From positions 22,190,030 to 22,254,029 of the forward strand of contig NC_049986.1 of the NCBI RefSeq assembly GCF_000003815.2: 64,000 nucleotides of DNA. The letters run 5' to 3'. Shown one piece after another: positions 1 through 11,600 of the stretch (its first letter is position 1; each line of letters opens with the position of its first letter). The stretch is from Branchiostoma floridae. Its lineage: Eukaryota; Chordata; Leptocardii; Amphioxiformes; Branchiostomatidae. The position numbers and the translations under genes are program-made. Below the pieces are notes generated by a model that worked only from the letters and a program-made list of their open reading frames with translations, did not search any database and had not been told where the DNA came from.

Positions 1-216
1 TGTGAGATAAAGATCACATTGACACTGGACACACTTTGCCATAAACAAGGCATTATTTTTCTTCTAGGTAACCAAAAGAAGAAGACATTCTAAGTTTGAC
101 AGTTCAACATATGAAATAGATAGATTACTAGTATTGTGCACCAAACTAAGATGCAACATGCTTGGGAGGATCGCCACTTATTGCTAAGTTCATCTTGAAA
201 TGTAATAATTTCATAC

Positions 217-2222
217 TTTCCGAAGATGGTGTATTTCATGTCGAGATGTGGCTGTTTGGCGTACGTAATGAAGAACTGAGAAGCGTTGGTGTTGGGCCCG
301 CTGTTCGCCATGGAAACCACCCCACGGACGTTGTGCTGGTGGGAGAAAAACAAACAAAATCAGATTCAGCCTGACCAGAACTGGAACTGATGCAAACTAC
401 ATGTATGTTGTTTTCACACTTAGCAAATATGATGGACACTAAGATCAATATTTTGTATTGTCTCCATCAAGATCAATACCGTAAATGCAGAAACTTTCGC
501 GGTCGATTAATGTCTGCGGTTTTCGCGGTGGCCGCTTCACCGAGAATTAATAACCACCGCAAACATTTTTCTATGGCAGTAATGGATGGTGCTACCGCGA
601 ACTTAAAACCACCGCAAAAAGTCCTCTTTCCTGCTACTGCGAAATCAAATCCCCGCGAACTTAAATGCATTTACAGTATTTTGTATTGTCAGATGTCTGT
701 TTATATTTGCTTTGGCAGAAGAAAAGATATAACAACACATACAGGTACACGTGTAAGGAATGGTTCCAATGGGAGGAAACTCCTATCTAACTAAGATACT
801 AGATCTACTAGTACTCTACTTAAGATAATTATTCTCTTTCAAATCACACAATATTTGAAACATCAGTAATATGTGGCAATGTACTAGTAGCACTTTCAAC
901 AGGGACATGGTACAACTGGACTGGAGGTTCCAAATGAGCTATCATATGTCTGTGACGTTCCAGATGTTTGTTTCTTGTTCTGTTTTGAACATATGTAGGG
1001 GCATCTTTTCTGGATAGTTTTAAAGAACACTTGCAGATAGATGTGCAAAAGTTAGGTGTGACAGATCGTTCAGTGTAATATAACCAGCTGCTGCTGCACT
1101 GCGTGCCTGCGAAGCTGGTGTGTTACGCCGAAGGGCGGTTATACCGGCTATACAGATACAGATATGTTCTGTTTCATTACCTTTAACGTGTCGTTGATCT
1201 CATCTTCAAACTTGCCTCCGTAGATGCTGCTTCCCCCCTTCCCTGTCCCGGTGGGGTCTCCTGTCTGGACCATGAACCCTTTGATGTTTCTGGGAAGAGA
1301 AATTTCACGAACATCATATCATCAAACTCAAAGATTAACTTTGTAATGCCACAGTGGCTATACCAGCTATAAAGATACAGATACAGAAGCTGGTGTGTTA
1401 CACCAAAGGGTGGCTACCAGCTATGTTACAGATACAGAAGCTGTTCACACTGAAGGGTAGTTGGCTACACAGTCTACAGATGCAGAAGCTGGTGTGTTGC
1501 ATTAAAGGGTGGTCATACTGGCTGTACTGTGTACAGATATTCAGCACTGGGTAAAAGTGAATGTGTCCTTTAGCGTGATCTGTCCAACTCACCTGTGAAA
1601 GACGACACCTTTGTAGTAGTCACTTGCAGCAAGAGCCAAGAAATTCTGGAGAAAAATGGGAGGGAAAGTGTGCAAGCATGTTAAACATATTCCTTTCTTT
1701 ATCCTGAAGTTTCTTCCTTTGAAACATGTCTTATTGCTCAGTTATGATGCATAGATTATTTTACTTTTGTCATACCAAGGAGGTTTTAAAAATTGTTGTC
1801 GCTGTTAAAAATTACATTACAGTGTATATCAAAATGTACATGTAACGCTACCTTGATTTCACCAAGGAGCTTTTGAAAGCTCTTTGATTTCACTCACATA
1901 AAAATGTTTCAGAAAAACAAAAGAAGACAGTTTACCTCACATGATTTCGGGCTCTGCTCGCAAAACAGTTCTATCTTAATGTCGCCCACATCTGTGTGTA
2001 ATGTGACAGCCTGGAAGAGAAGATAACAAGGGTGGAGATTCTCCTAAAATCTGATGTACAAAAGAGTTCACACATAGCAGACGTTCAGTGCCCCCCTCCT
2101 CTTGGTCATTCGAACCCAAACATTCAGATTTCTTGACCCTACCAAAATTCTCTTCACATTTTCATATCTGTATCAAATAAGTACAATATTGCTTTATCCT
2201 TGAAATGTATAAAACTCACCAT
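217..2222 (-). CDS. PPIL3: PPIL3-type cyclophilin (peptidyl-prolyl isomerase), 3' end missing
   Basis: Peptidyl-prolyl cis-trans isomerase of the small spliceosome-associated PPIL3 family. Coding exons read on the minus strand are 2220-2222 (only the ATG, followed by GTGAGT), 1936-2010, 1593-1645, 1181-1289 and 217-335. Phases agree at every junction, and the product begins [17 protein letters not shown]. It continues through the cyclophilin core with [36 protein letters not shown] and [10 protein letters not shown]. These motifs match PPIL3 closely. The reading stops at phase 2 after the FGK motif. The remaining roughly 40 residues must lie beyond base 1, because bases 1-216 give no recognisable continuation. 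A methionine-only first coding exon fits the phase and donor but is the least certain part. The gene is divergent from CAND1. Confidence 0.9.
477..678. mobile_element. MITE copy 1 of a family ending TACTGTAAATGCA
   Basis: A short non-autonomous element in the last visible PPIL3 intron. It starts TACCGTAAATGCAG and ends with the inverted TGCATTTACAGTA. The interior has repeated TTCGCGGT, CTACCGCGAA and CCCCGCGAAC blocks. Three more copies lie at 13024-13191, 43547-43740 and 51897-52063, which establishes it as a dispersed family. There is no coding capacity. The superfamily is not determined; ends beginning with TA would fit a TA target. Confidence 0.8.
1081..1530. repeat. Dispersed repeat with GGCGGTTATACCGGCTAT core, partly tandem
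   Basis: PPIL3 intron sequence containing several degenerate copies of a unit with GAAGCTGGTGTGTTAC followed by an AAGGGYGGTTATACCGGCTA core and ATACAGATACAGA. Related copies lie at 4206-4285 (opposite orientation) and 25322-25366. PPIL3 exon 1181-1289 sits between two blocks of it. It looks like an old interspersed repeat that has expanded locally. No function is visible. Confidence 0.6.
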
Positions 2223-2662
2223 TGAGTCCCAAAACCGCAGAAAATGTCCTCAAAACGCCGCTTGTGTCAAATCTTCCCGCGACTTCCGCACTTTCTACAA
2301 GTCTCGCCTGAAGTCTCGCCAACAACTCTCGTTCCAGGTCAGCCACGAGACTTTAGAAAATAGCGATTTTAGCGATATTTTGACAGGTTTAGAACATGTA
2401 GAGGGATGTAAAATGTTCTACAATATGTTTGTGACAAAGTTTGTGAGCAAATTTTACCTATCTGTTAAGTTTTATCAGATTTTCTGGCCACATTATGCTG
2501 ACCTAGATCACGTGATCCGCTCCATGCTGACTGGGGTGGGTGCATGGAGGGGACGTGAAAACTGTGAACAACAAATTTCCAGACGTTTTCCTGTCAGAAA
2601 CAGCCCGCTTCCAGACGTAGCTGCCAGCTTTTCGGCTTTCTAGGACTCTCTAGGATCTCACC
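2223..2662. promoter_or_regulatory. Intergenic region between divergent PPIL3 and CAND1, candidate bidirectional promoter
   Basis: The predicted PPIL3 start codon (2222, minus) and the CAND1 start codon (2663, plus) are separated by 440 bases. This interval must hold both 5'UTRs and both proximal promoters, unless further non-coding exons exist. It contains a repeated AAGTCTCGCC/AAGTCTCGCCAAC pair near 2300-2330. I saw no convincing TATA box. Shared regulation is an inference from the arrangement. Confidence 0.5.
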
Positions 2663-5600
2663 ATGGCGAGCGTTTCCTACCATATCTCCAGCTTGCTGGA
2701 GAAAGTGAGTATAAACATCCGTGCGGACCGGTGACACAATTTTTTTTACAACACTGCAGCTGCACTGCATGCCCCAAAACCTGACCGATATTCTTTCTGT
2801 TCTATGCGAATTGAATATCAATCCCACTCAATAAATTAAGTAGTTAAGACTATATGTTTGAACTTGAATTCTCAAGCATTGGCTTCAAATTAAAAACAGC
2901 ATTTGACAGAAATGATGATACAACAGTTTTTAGTGCATGATCATGGCTGCATACAAAACATTACTGGCATGTGGGGAGGGGGGCGGCGGCTGCAACATGA
3001 TCTAATAAAACGGTAGATGTGTGTTGACTGGCTGCCAATGTCAGGGCTAGTGTTATGTATTTATGGCAGCATGTAGACATGTGTTTTTGTGCAATATTTG
3101 CACAAGTTTTCCTTTACTTCAGTCTGAAGTTACACATATAAATTATTGTTATATCTTATCTTCACACTTTGGTTTCCCATTATGTTGATTCAGAAAAAAA
3201 AAGATATTAAGACTTTAGAAAAACAATGTGTATAAGAAATTTGTATGATAAACTTGTTCACACTCTCTCTTCAGAGTATGCATGCATGAATGTCATGTCA
3301 TTGTCAGGTGGAGGCCCATAATGTTCTGGTCCCAACCATTGTCTTAATTTGCATAACAATGTCTAGGCATGTTTTGTTCATGTCTCAGTGGCCTTCAACT
3401 TTAACATATTACCCACAATTTAGGTCGCCGCACATGCCTACTCGTAATGATGAACAATCATATTTGCAAAGTTATAGATGTTGAAATTAAAATTTAAAGT
3501 CTTTTTTTGTATCTCAAGGATTTTTAATGTGCATTTGTTTCCTAATAACCTACAATAATAGTAACATGACATAATAACACGTTACAATGTGTATATTCTA
3601 ATTTTAATTTTTATTGATTGTTTGTTAAATTTTGCAGATGACATCCAGTGACAAGGATTTCCGGTTCATGGCCACCAACGACCTGATGACAGAGCTGCAG
3701 AAGGACTCCATTAAACTGGACGATGACTCTGAGAGGAAGGTTTGTTTGTTAATTTGTTTATTTGTTATAAGGTCCAAGTTAATGAATCAAGCTAGCAGTG
3801 AAAGTAAGGCAGGGGTGCTTCAATTGTAGCATGATTAAAACTTGCTTATAGCAGCCCAACATATGGCCAGCCAGATACAGCCCTGGACAGCAGAGTCTGT
3901 GTTACACAGACTAGTTCAGCTGTGCTGCAGCAGGATTTTGGGGAGGCCAGCTTTTCGGGGCTTGTTCAGTGCTACGCCAAATAGCAATTACTCAAGCAAC
4001 TGGATATGGTTTTGGAAATGGTCAGACATTACAGATAACATAAGTTATCTTTCGTCATTGACACTGTCACTTGTTCAGTTCCACTTCTGGGACAATATGA
4101 TTACTTAAGGTTCAAAGGTTTAGGAAGTTTGACTGGCTAATGTACATGTATGGCTGAGTACTTCCAACAGTCTTATTGGAAAGCTGGCACATCTTCATCT
4201 TAAGTTGTCAAAAGAAATCTGTATCTGTATCTACGTATATAGCCGGTGTAACCGCCCTTCGGCATAACACACCAGCTTTTAAATTGGCTTAACACAGCAG
4301 CTTAATCTTAAGATTGATGAAAAACCCTCGTCTCCAGGTGGTGAAGATGCTGCTGAAGCTTCTTGAAGACAAGAATGGAGAAGTGCAGAACCTGGCGGTC
4401 AAGTGTCTCGGGCCACTGGTCAACAAGGTCAAAGAGTATCAGGTGACCTTTCAATATTTTCAGTCTGAATTTTATAAAAAGAAATTTAAAGCCACCTGGA
4501 AAAACACATTTCTAGGTCATGCTTGTTCAATGCTGCTGTCAGTTTTAGAACTTACTAAGTTGCTTTTTGTTTTTAGCCAAAAAAGTCTTGGTCTGTGGAA
4601 AAGAGGCTGACATTTTATTTTGCATGCAACACAGGAAATTTGAACTTTGTTTATGGGTTTATAGTGCTGAAACATGTAATTTTTGCATGGTCTGACTGTA
4701 ACACACATTTCCCACCATTATTATAGACCACAACTTATTCAATATAATTTTGTATGTTGTGACTTAACACTGATATACCCGTCCATGTCTAACACTAACA
4801 CAATGTTGCACCTTCATGGTCTTCTCCAATATAAGGGAGAGTTGTCATAATAAACTGTACCACCTGTATAGAGATTTGTGTATCTTGCACTGACAGACCA
4901 ATATTATGTATACTTCTCCCCTAGTCTAGGTAGAGACAATTGTTGACAAGCTGTTTTCTAACATGGTGTCAGATAAGGGACAGTTGTCAAAATACACTGC
5001 TTTACCTGTATATAGTCTATAGATTTCTGTATCTTGGCGATTCTTGGACTGACACACCTATACGTGCATTTCTCCCGTAGGTAGAGACAATTGTGGACAC
5101 GCTGTGTTCTAACATGGTGTCGGATAAGGAACAGTTACGCGACATCTCCAGCATCGGACTGAAGACGGTAATCAGCGAGCTGCCGCCCTCCTCCAACGCA
5201 CTGGCAGCCTCCATCTGTAAACGCATCACAGGTAGGGCAGTGTACCTAAAACTTGTACACTTACCTGTACCTGTACCTGTAAAACTGTTTAGGCACATGT
5301 CTATTGAGGTTACCGAAATTAGCGCCGAATGGCAGCCGCTCCAGACCCTTGCGATTTAGACCTGCATATGCAACAGTGTTGCGGGAGGATCTAAAGAGTA
5401 AGTTCTAAGGTAAGGTATTGTAAGCTCCTCGCAATTCAGTCCCTGGCTGTGAAGGGAGAGTAGTCGGCCCCAATAACAAGACCTATGCATCTGTATACCT
5501 CTACCTGTACCTGTAAAATTGTTTAGGTACAGGTCTCGAGACAAAAAGAATGCTGTTTTTCTGCTTTACGTTGTTACATTACATTTTTGACTGTTACTTT

Positions 5601-8600
5601 AGAAAAGAGTTTCCAGTTAATGCTGTAACCCATGACCTTCCCGCTGCATAGAGATTTTTTTAATCTTGCACTGACACACCTATATTACGTATGTGTATGT
5701 GCATTTCTCACATATCTCCCCTGTATGTTTGTGGCTGCCACTCAGAAAATCATGTAACACTTCACTTCTCCCCTACCCAGGCCGGCTGACCAGCGCCATA
5801 GCAAAGCAGGAGGACGTGTCTGTCCAGCTGGAGGCTCTGGACATCCTGGGGGACCTGCTCAGCCGCTTCGGCAGCCTGCTGGTCAGCTTCCACCCCTCCA
5901 TCCAGGCCTGCCTCCTGCCACAGCTCACCAGTCCCAGGCTGGCCGTCAGGAAGAGAGCCATCATCGCTATCAGTAAGTAACCTCTCAACTTTGACCCTCA
6001 ACCCTTATCCCTGGCTCAACCGTTTCGGCAGCCTGCTGGTCAGCTTCCACCCCTCCATCCAGGCCTGCCTGCTGCCCCAGCTGACCAGTCCCAGGCTGGC
6101 CGTCAGGAAGAGAGCCATCATCGCTATCAGTAAGTAACCTCTACCCTTTAACCTTTAACCCTGTCCCTTACGGCAGCCTGCTGGTCAGCTTCCACCCCTC
6201 CATCCAGGCCTGCCTCCTGCCACAGCTCACCAGTCCCAGGCTGGCAGTCAAGAAGAGAGCCATCATCGCTATCAGTAAGTACTAGTAACCTTTAACCCTT
6301 AACCCTGTCCCAGGCTGGCTGTCGGGAAGAGAGCCATTATCACTATCAGTACATGTAAGTAGCCCCTACCTTCTAACCCTTAACCCTCACCCCTGCTCCA
6401 GCTGACCAATCCTGTCTGGAAGAGAGATGAAAGTTATCATACCTACCTGGTTAGATAACTACAGTTATATTAGCTACCCGGAGAAATACAATGGCGTTTT
6501 CCCTAGAAACCGCAAGGTGGCAGTTCTTCACAGTAAAAGCAAACACAACATCCGGGCACTGACCCTCCCATCATCCTCTTTTCCCGAAACGTCCCGAGTC
6601 GAACTACCTCACTCGAGCCTGGGTCGGGCTAAATAAAGAGGGTGGGACATTGTATTTCTCCGGGTAGCTAGTATAACTGTAGTTATCTAACCAGGTAGGT
6701 ATGATAACTTTCATTTATACGTCGCTACCCTCCGAAATACAATGGCGACTTTAAAGCCGCGAGAAGGAGGTAGACTGAGACTCACCAAGAAGGTTAAAAC
6801 CTTGTTGGGCTCACCAAGCCCCCATGGGAGCAGGAGACTAGACCTCTAAGAGTCACACCTCCCTCCAGAGTCATCCAGCTGCTATCGAAGGATGCTTCTG
6901 TCTCATCCCCCAATTTTACAGCTGTAAGTGCCGGATGCAAAGGCAGAGCTAACCGACTGTAGTGCCCGAAGGGTACAGTCTTGCCACTTATAAGTTAAAA
7001 CTGATAAGTGTGCTCTGCCCAAACGGACTCGGCCTCTGGCCGACAACAACTTAGAAAGTTCTGGCTGACACCCAGTCTGTCAGCTTTCACAAATCCTTCA
7101 AGGAAAAACCTCTGCACACCGATGCAGAAGCAGCAGTGCTGTGGTGAGGATGAGCATTGAATAGACTGGTGTCAAAGCCTGAAAGATCCAACATCTTTCA
7201 GCCAACTGGCCCAAAAGGCCGACACCACTGGGTTATCAGCCTTAAAGAAGAAACCCCTTAGTCTGATAGGAGATTGACTTCTCCTTAGGTAAGAAATGCC
7301 TCACCACACATAAGATCTCACTAAGATCTTAGGAAAGGAGTGACTTCTCCTTAGGTAAGATATGTCTCACCACACAAGATCTCTCTAAGATCTGGGTGCA
7401 ATCGAACAACGATCTCTCTGTAAGGCTGAGTCAGCCTATCAGATTTGTTAGTTCCATAAGAACAAAACAACTCTGGAAACAAACTCTCGTACAGCATGAG
7501 ATACAAGGACGCCAAAGTCCAACATCTGTCAGCAGATTACAAAGCCATCAATTGCAAGATTGGCTTAAGCGAGAGCTGTTTCAAATTCAGGGACCTAATG
7601 GCTCCCAAGTCTGAAGGAATCTCAGAATCGTACCCACGTCCCAAGACTAAGTACCTCAGTCTTGGAGGGTCACGCGTGTATGCTTAATACACCCGCTTAG
7701 AGTTAAAGGCTCTCCAGTCAGACCAGTGTTGTTCTGACTGGACTCCGTCTGTGATCAGACGAGTTGAGAAAATCGCAGAGCCATGAACATTTATGGTCTT
7801 ATAAAAAAGACCCCCTTGATTAAGGCACAAGAGGTAATCAGTGACCTCCATGGCCGTCGCCTTAGACGGATCCAATGCCCTAGTCTCGCACTCCAGGCTG
7901 CCTGATACTGTTTCTGTGAACACAGTCTTGCGGCGCAGCACACGCTACAGGTGCCGCCGGCGCGCCTCAGACGACAAACCCGCAGTGATCAGAGCTTGTC
8001 TGACACTATCCGGGCTGTTGGTCTGAGTAACCTCTAACGAGGATGAACTTCCTCTGACCCGGAAGAGGAACACCGTCTTGTTCCATTGGAAAAGACAGTA
8101 GATCTCAAACCAGAGTTCCTGTAGGAACAGAAAGCAAGGTTGAGATGACCAAAGCTATGGCCATAGATTTCGCCTGATCGAGGCAAATTTCTCATAAGAA
8201 CGTATAACTCGAGAGGAGGCAGAAAGGTGGAATCCCGTACACTCTCAAGTTGTCCCCTGCAACTGAAAGTGTCGATCTTCCACGCCTCTGGTTCTAGGCA
8301 CAGATTGCCAAACGCAGCTGTATTTCAGCCTGGATGCGAACAGATCGACCTTTGGTAGAACTGAAGCATACGCTTGGCGGAAAAGGAGTGGGCGAAAAAC
8401 TCCACTGGTTTTGGTCTTGGAAACACTCCGGGCGCCATGTCGGCCTCGGAAATCGGACCCAGCAAGGGTTCCGATGAAAACACCAAACCCTTGCCTAAAA
8501 AGGCACACTACCACAAAGCTATGGCTGTCTGGCATAGAAGTTGGCAAAACAACTTCCTTGCCTACATATGTGCGCCACTGCTGACGTACGTATAAGCCTG

Positions 8601-11600
8601 AGGTGGACTTGACTGTTGCTTGCAAAGCAGGTTTGGTCGAGTAAACGTTGTAGCGAGCTCTAAAAATAGCTCGCTAATACGTGTCTCTCTCTTGAAGAGA
8701 GGAACCGTTTTCTCGTCCTGCGTCCACCGAAAACTGCTCCTCGGACTTGAAGCGAGTCGTCCGTTGTGATAGTTAAACTACCGGACTCGCCCAAAAGTCT
8801 CGACTACTCCACCGTGGCAAGCAAGTTGACCCGGTAGCTAGTCCCGAGGGAGCTTCTGGGGACAACACAACTTCGGTGTCCCACAGACGAGTCTCTTTCA
8901 GAGCCTCGTTTAGACCATTCTACAAGCTCCAGTGAAAGAGCGTTGCATGTAAGACCACCGCTGACGCTACATCCATGCGCCCTATCACTTCGGCAAAGTG
9001 CCAAAGAGACACATGAGGCAAGAAGGTACAAGTCTTGTAAACCTTCACCTTTTTCTCTTGAGGAAGAGATAAGGTCATAAGAAGACAAATGATTTACTTC
9101 CATCCAGGAAGATAACTGCTGGGTTGAGATCAATTGGGACTTTCCCAAAAGATCAGGAAACCCACATCATGCGTCATACAACGAACACGTTTGCAGGTAC
9201 TGGAGACGCTTTGCCCGAGACGAGCCTGATTCAGCAAGTCATCCAGACAAAAACTATCCGAATCCCTTTGAATCGGATGGCACCAACTACTGGTTTAAAA
9301 ACCGCATATGTCCTAGGAGCGCCAGAGGACCCTGGGACACTTTACTTGAAAAAACTCCCCAACTGTTTCTGAAAAGAAACAACAGGAGTTTCTAAGTGAC
9401 TGGTGTGATAATAAAAAGGCAACCTTGATGTCCAGGTATACCAACCAGTCATCCCCACTTAGGAGGGACATCACGTCCTTGATGTTCTCCAGTTCACGTG
9501 TTCTGAAAACACCCTACTGTTTCAGAGGTCTGAAACTATGACTAGACGCCAAGTTCCATCTTTCTTTGGAACCATAAAACCAAAAACGGGGCCAAAAATT
9601 GGTCCCCGATTGGAGGATTCTCTGAGGAGATCCCAATTCCGCTGAAGCGAAAACAAGCCACAAGTCATACTTCTGGCCCTGTCACCTCCTCTGGAGGGAC
9701 AAAAAGACGGAGTCGCCTTGAGAGATGAAACAACGGTCCATCTCGAGCTGACAACACAACGCCCAGTACCCAAGGGTCTGAACAGATGTTTGTCCACAAG
9801 AGGGAACAAGAAATCCCTCAAATCTACTTGTAGCTGGGGCAGCAAGGTACCACACACAAAGAGCGACCCGTGCTCAAGCACAAGAGGCGAGGCAATTACT
9901 TATTGCCTACCAACTGCGGTGTCCCTTACACCCTTCCGGCCTGTAGCAGCCACGGAAGGAAAGGGATTTCTCCCCGCAGCCACGCCCAAAAACCAAACGG
10001 TTAGGCGTTACTGTGGCCAACGGACTGTTATACCAGTCCTGTCGATCGGCGTCTTGGGTGCCTTACGGACTGCTATCCTCTGGGGAATAGCAAGTCCCCA
10101 AAACTAGCTACAGCTAGCTTTGGTCAGGTGATCATTTGTGTCTTTGACTGTAGTTAGCCAGACACTAGAACCTATTTTTAACCCAATCATGCACGAAGCG
10201 TCTGATTTGGGTGACATGGGGGCAAAACCCCAAACGTTCAAATGTCCCGCAAAATTCAGGTGGCCATTCGTGGTCCTACCTGTCATTCATGGCCCTTGCC
10301 TGTTCGCAAGGAAAACCATCCTCATGAACGAGTCAATGAGGTTGCCAGAGGTCAATGACCTTCAAAATGGACTGTAAGGCCTGCAAAGCAGTGCCTTTAT
10401 TGTTTAAGCCGGAGCGAATCGTCATGCTATGCGGCATGCATAGCTAAAAAAGTCTGTTACACAGACCGCCATTTCGCTTTCAATACCGGCTATGAGATGA
10501 GGCGGGGACCGCCTACACCTGAGAACCGTCAAAAGATACGGTTTATCAGCGAGGAAATCCTCGTTCCAGGTGTGAAGCCTTTCTTCATAAACCAACCCAG
10601 AACTCCAGGGGAAAACAACATTCCCTGTGTTCAGGTTTGGTGAGGTCTAAAAGGAAAGTGAAAGGCCTCTCCAGTACAGAATAGTCTGACTACTTACCTG
10701 TTCAGTAATAGCACCGGAGTACTCCACATTCTCGGAAAACATTTCCGAATCTGGAGGAGGCGCATGACCGACTGGTCCTTGGCCTCCGTGTACCACACCC
10801 CTGAGTATGTTCTCAGTGGGCAACTGGGCTTATAACGTGGAGGACGCAAACCGCGCCTCGAACGTTTATCGTCTGAAACGAAAAAACCCACGCACGTGAA
10901 CCACGTGAAACTGACGGGACTGAACTAATGCCGGTCTCAAGTCAGTCATGAGACGGCTAAACTTCGTGAACACGTTCCAATACAAGTGTTCAACAGGGGA
11001 TTGGGTCATAAAAACCCCAGTACCTGGCCCCGCTGTAATAGGAAAACAGCGGGGGTGCTTCAAGAAGGCCTGCCGGCAACAAAGTGGCGGCGGACAAGCA
11101 CTGGTACTGCTCGCAGAAAACCTGCTGCCACGAAGGACAGAGGATTGCGTAAGACTCAGGCGTGACAACCCAGCCAGTGGGAGGGGTCACGCCTCCCTGC
11201 CTGCACAAAGATACAGGAGGGTACAGATTCCAACCATGGTCCGTAGACGTGGTTGGGATCATCACTTTGATCATCACCGCTAGACACGAAGAACAGGGCA
11301 TGTTCGAACATGTCCGTCTAGCACGTGAGCCTGAAAAGAAACGCTGTGAAAGAAAACAGCAAAAGGTGAATAGTGATGCAAAACAACAGTTCCAAAGTCA
11401 CAAAAGCGACCTAAAGAGACTATGAAGTCTCAAGAACCTACTGTGAACTAAAAAGGACAGAAAAAGTCCCGCTAAGGTAGGAAAATACCACCGAAGCGAG
11501 AGACAAAACGATACCACAAACCACTTCGAAGAAGGGCAGTTTCGGGAAAGAGGATGATGGGAGGGTCAGTGCCCGGATGTTGTGTTTGCTTTTACTGTGA

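Noticed and set aside
7396-7687. Plus-strand frames within the DIRS element
   Set aside because: The element is coded on the minus strand; these are shadows of decayed sequence.
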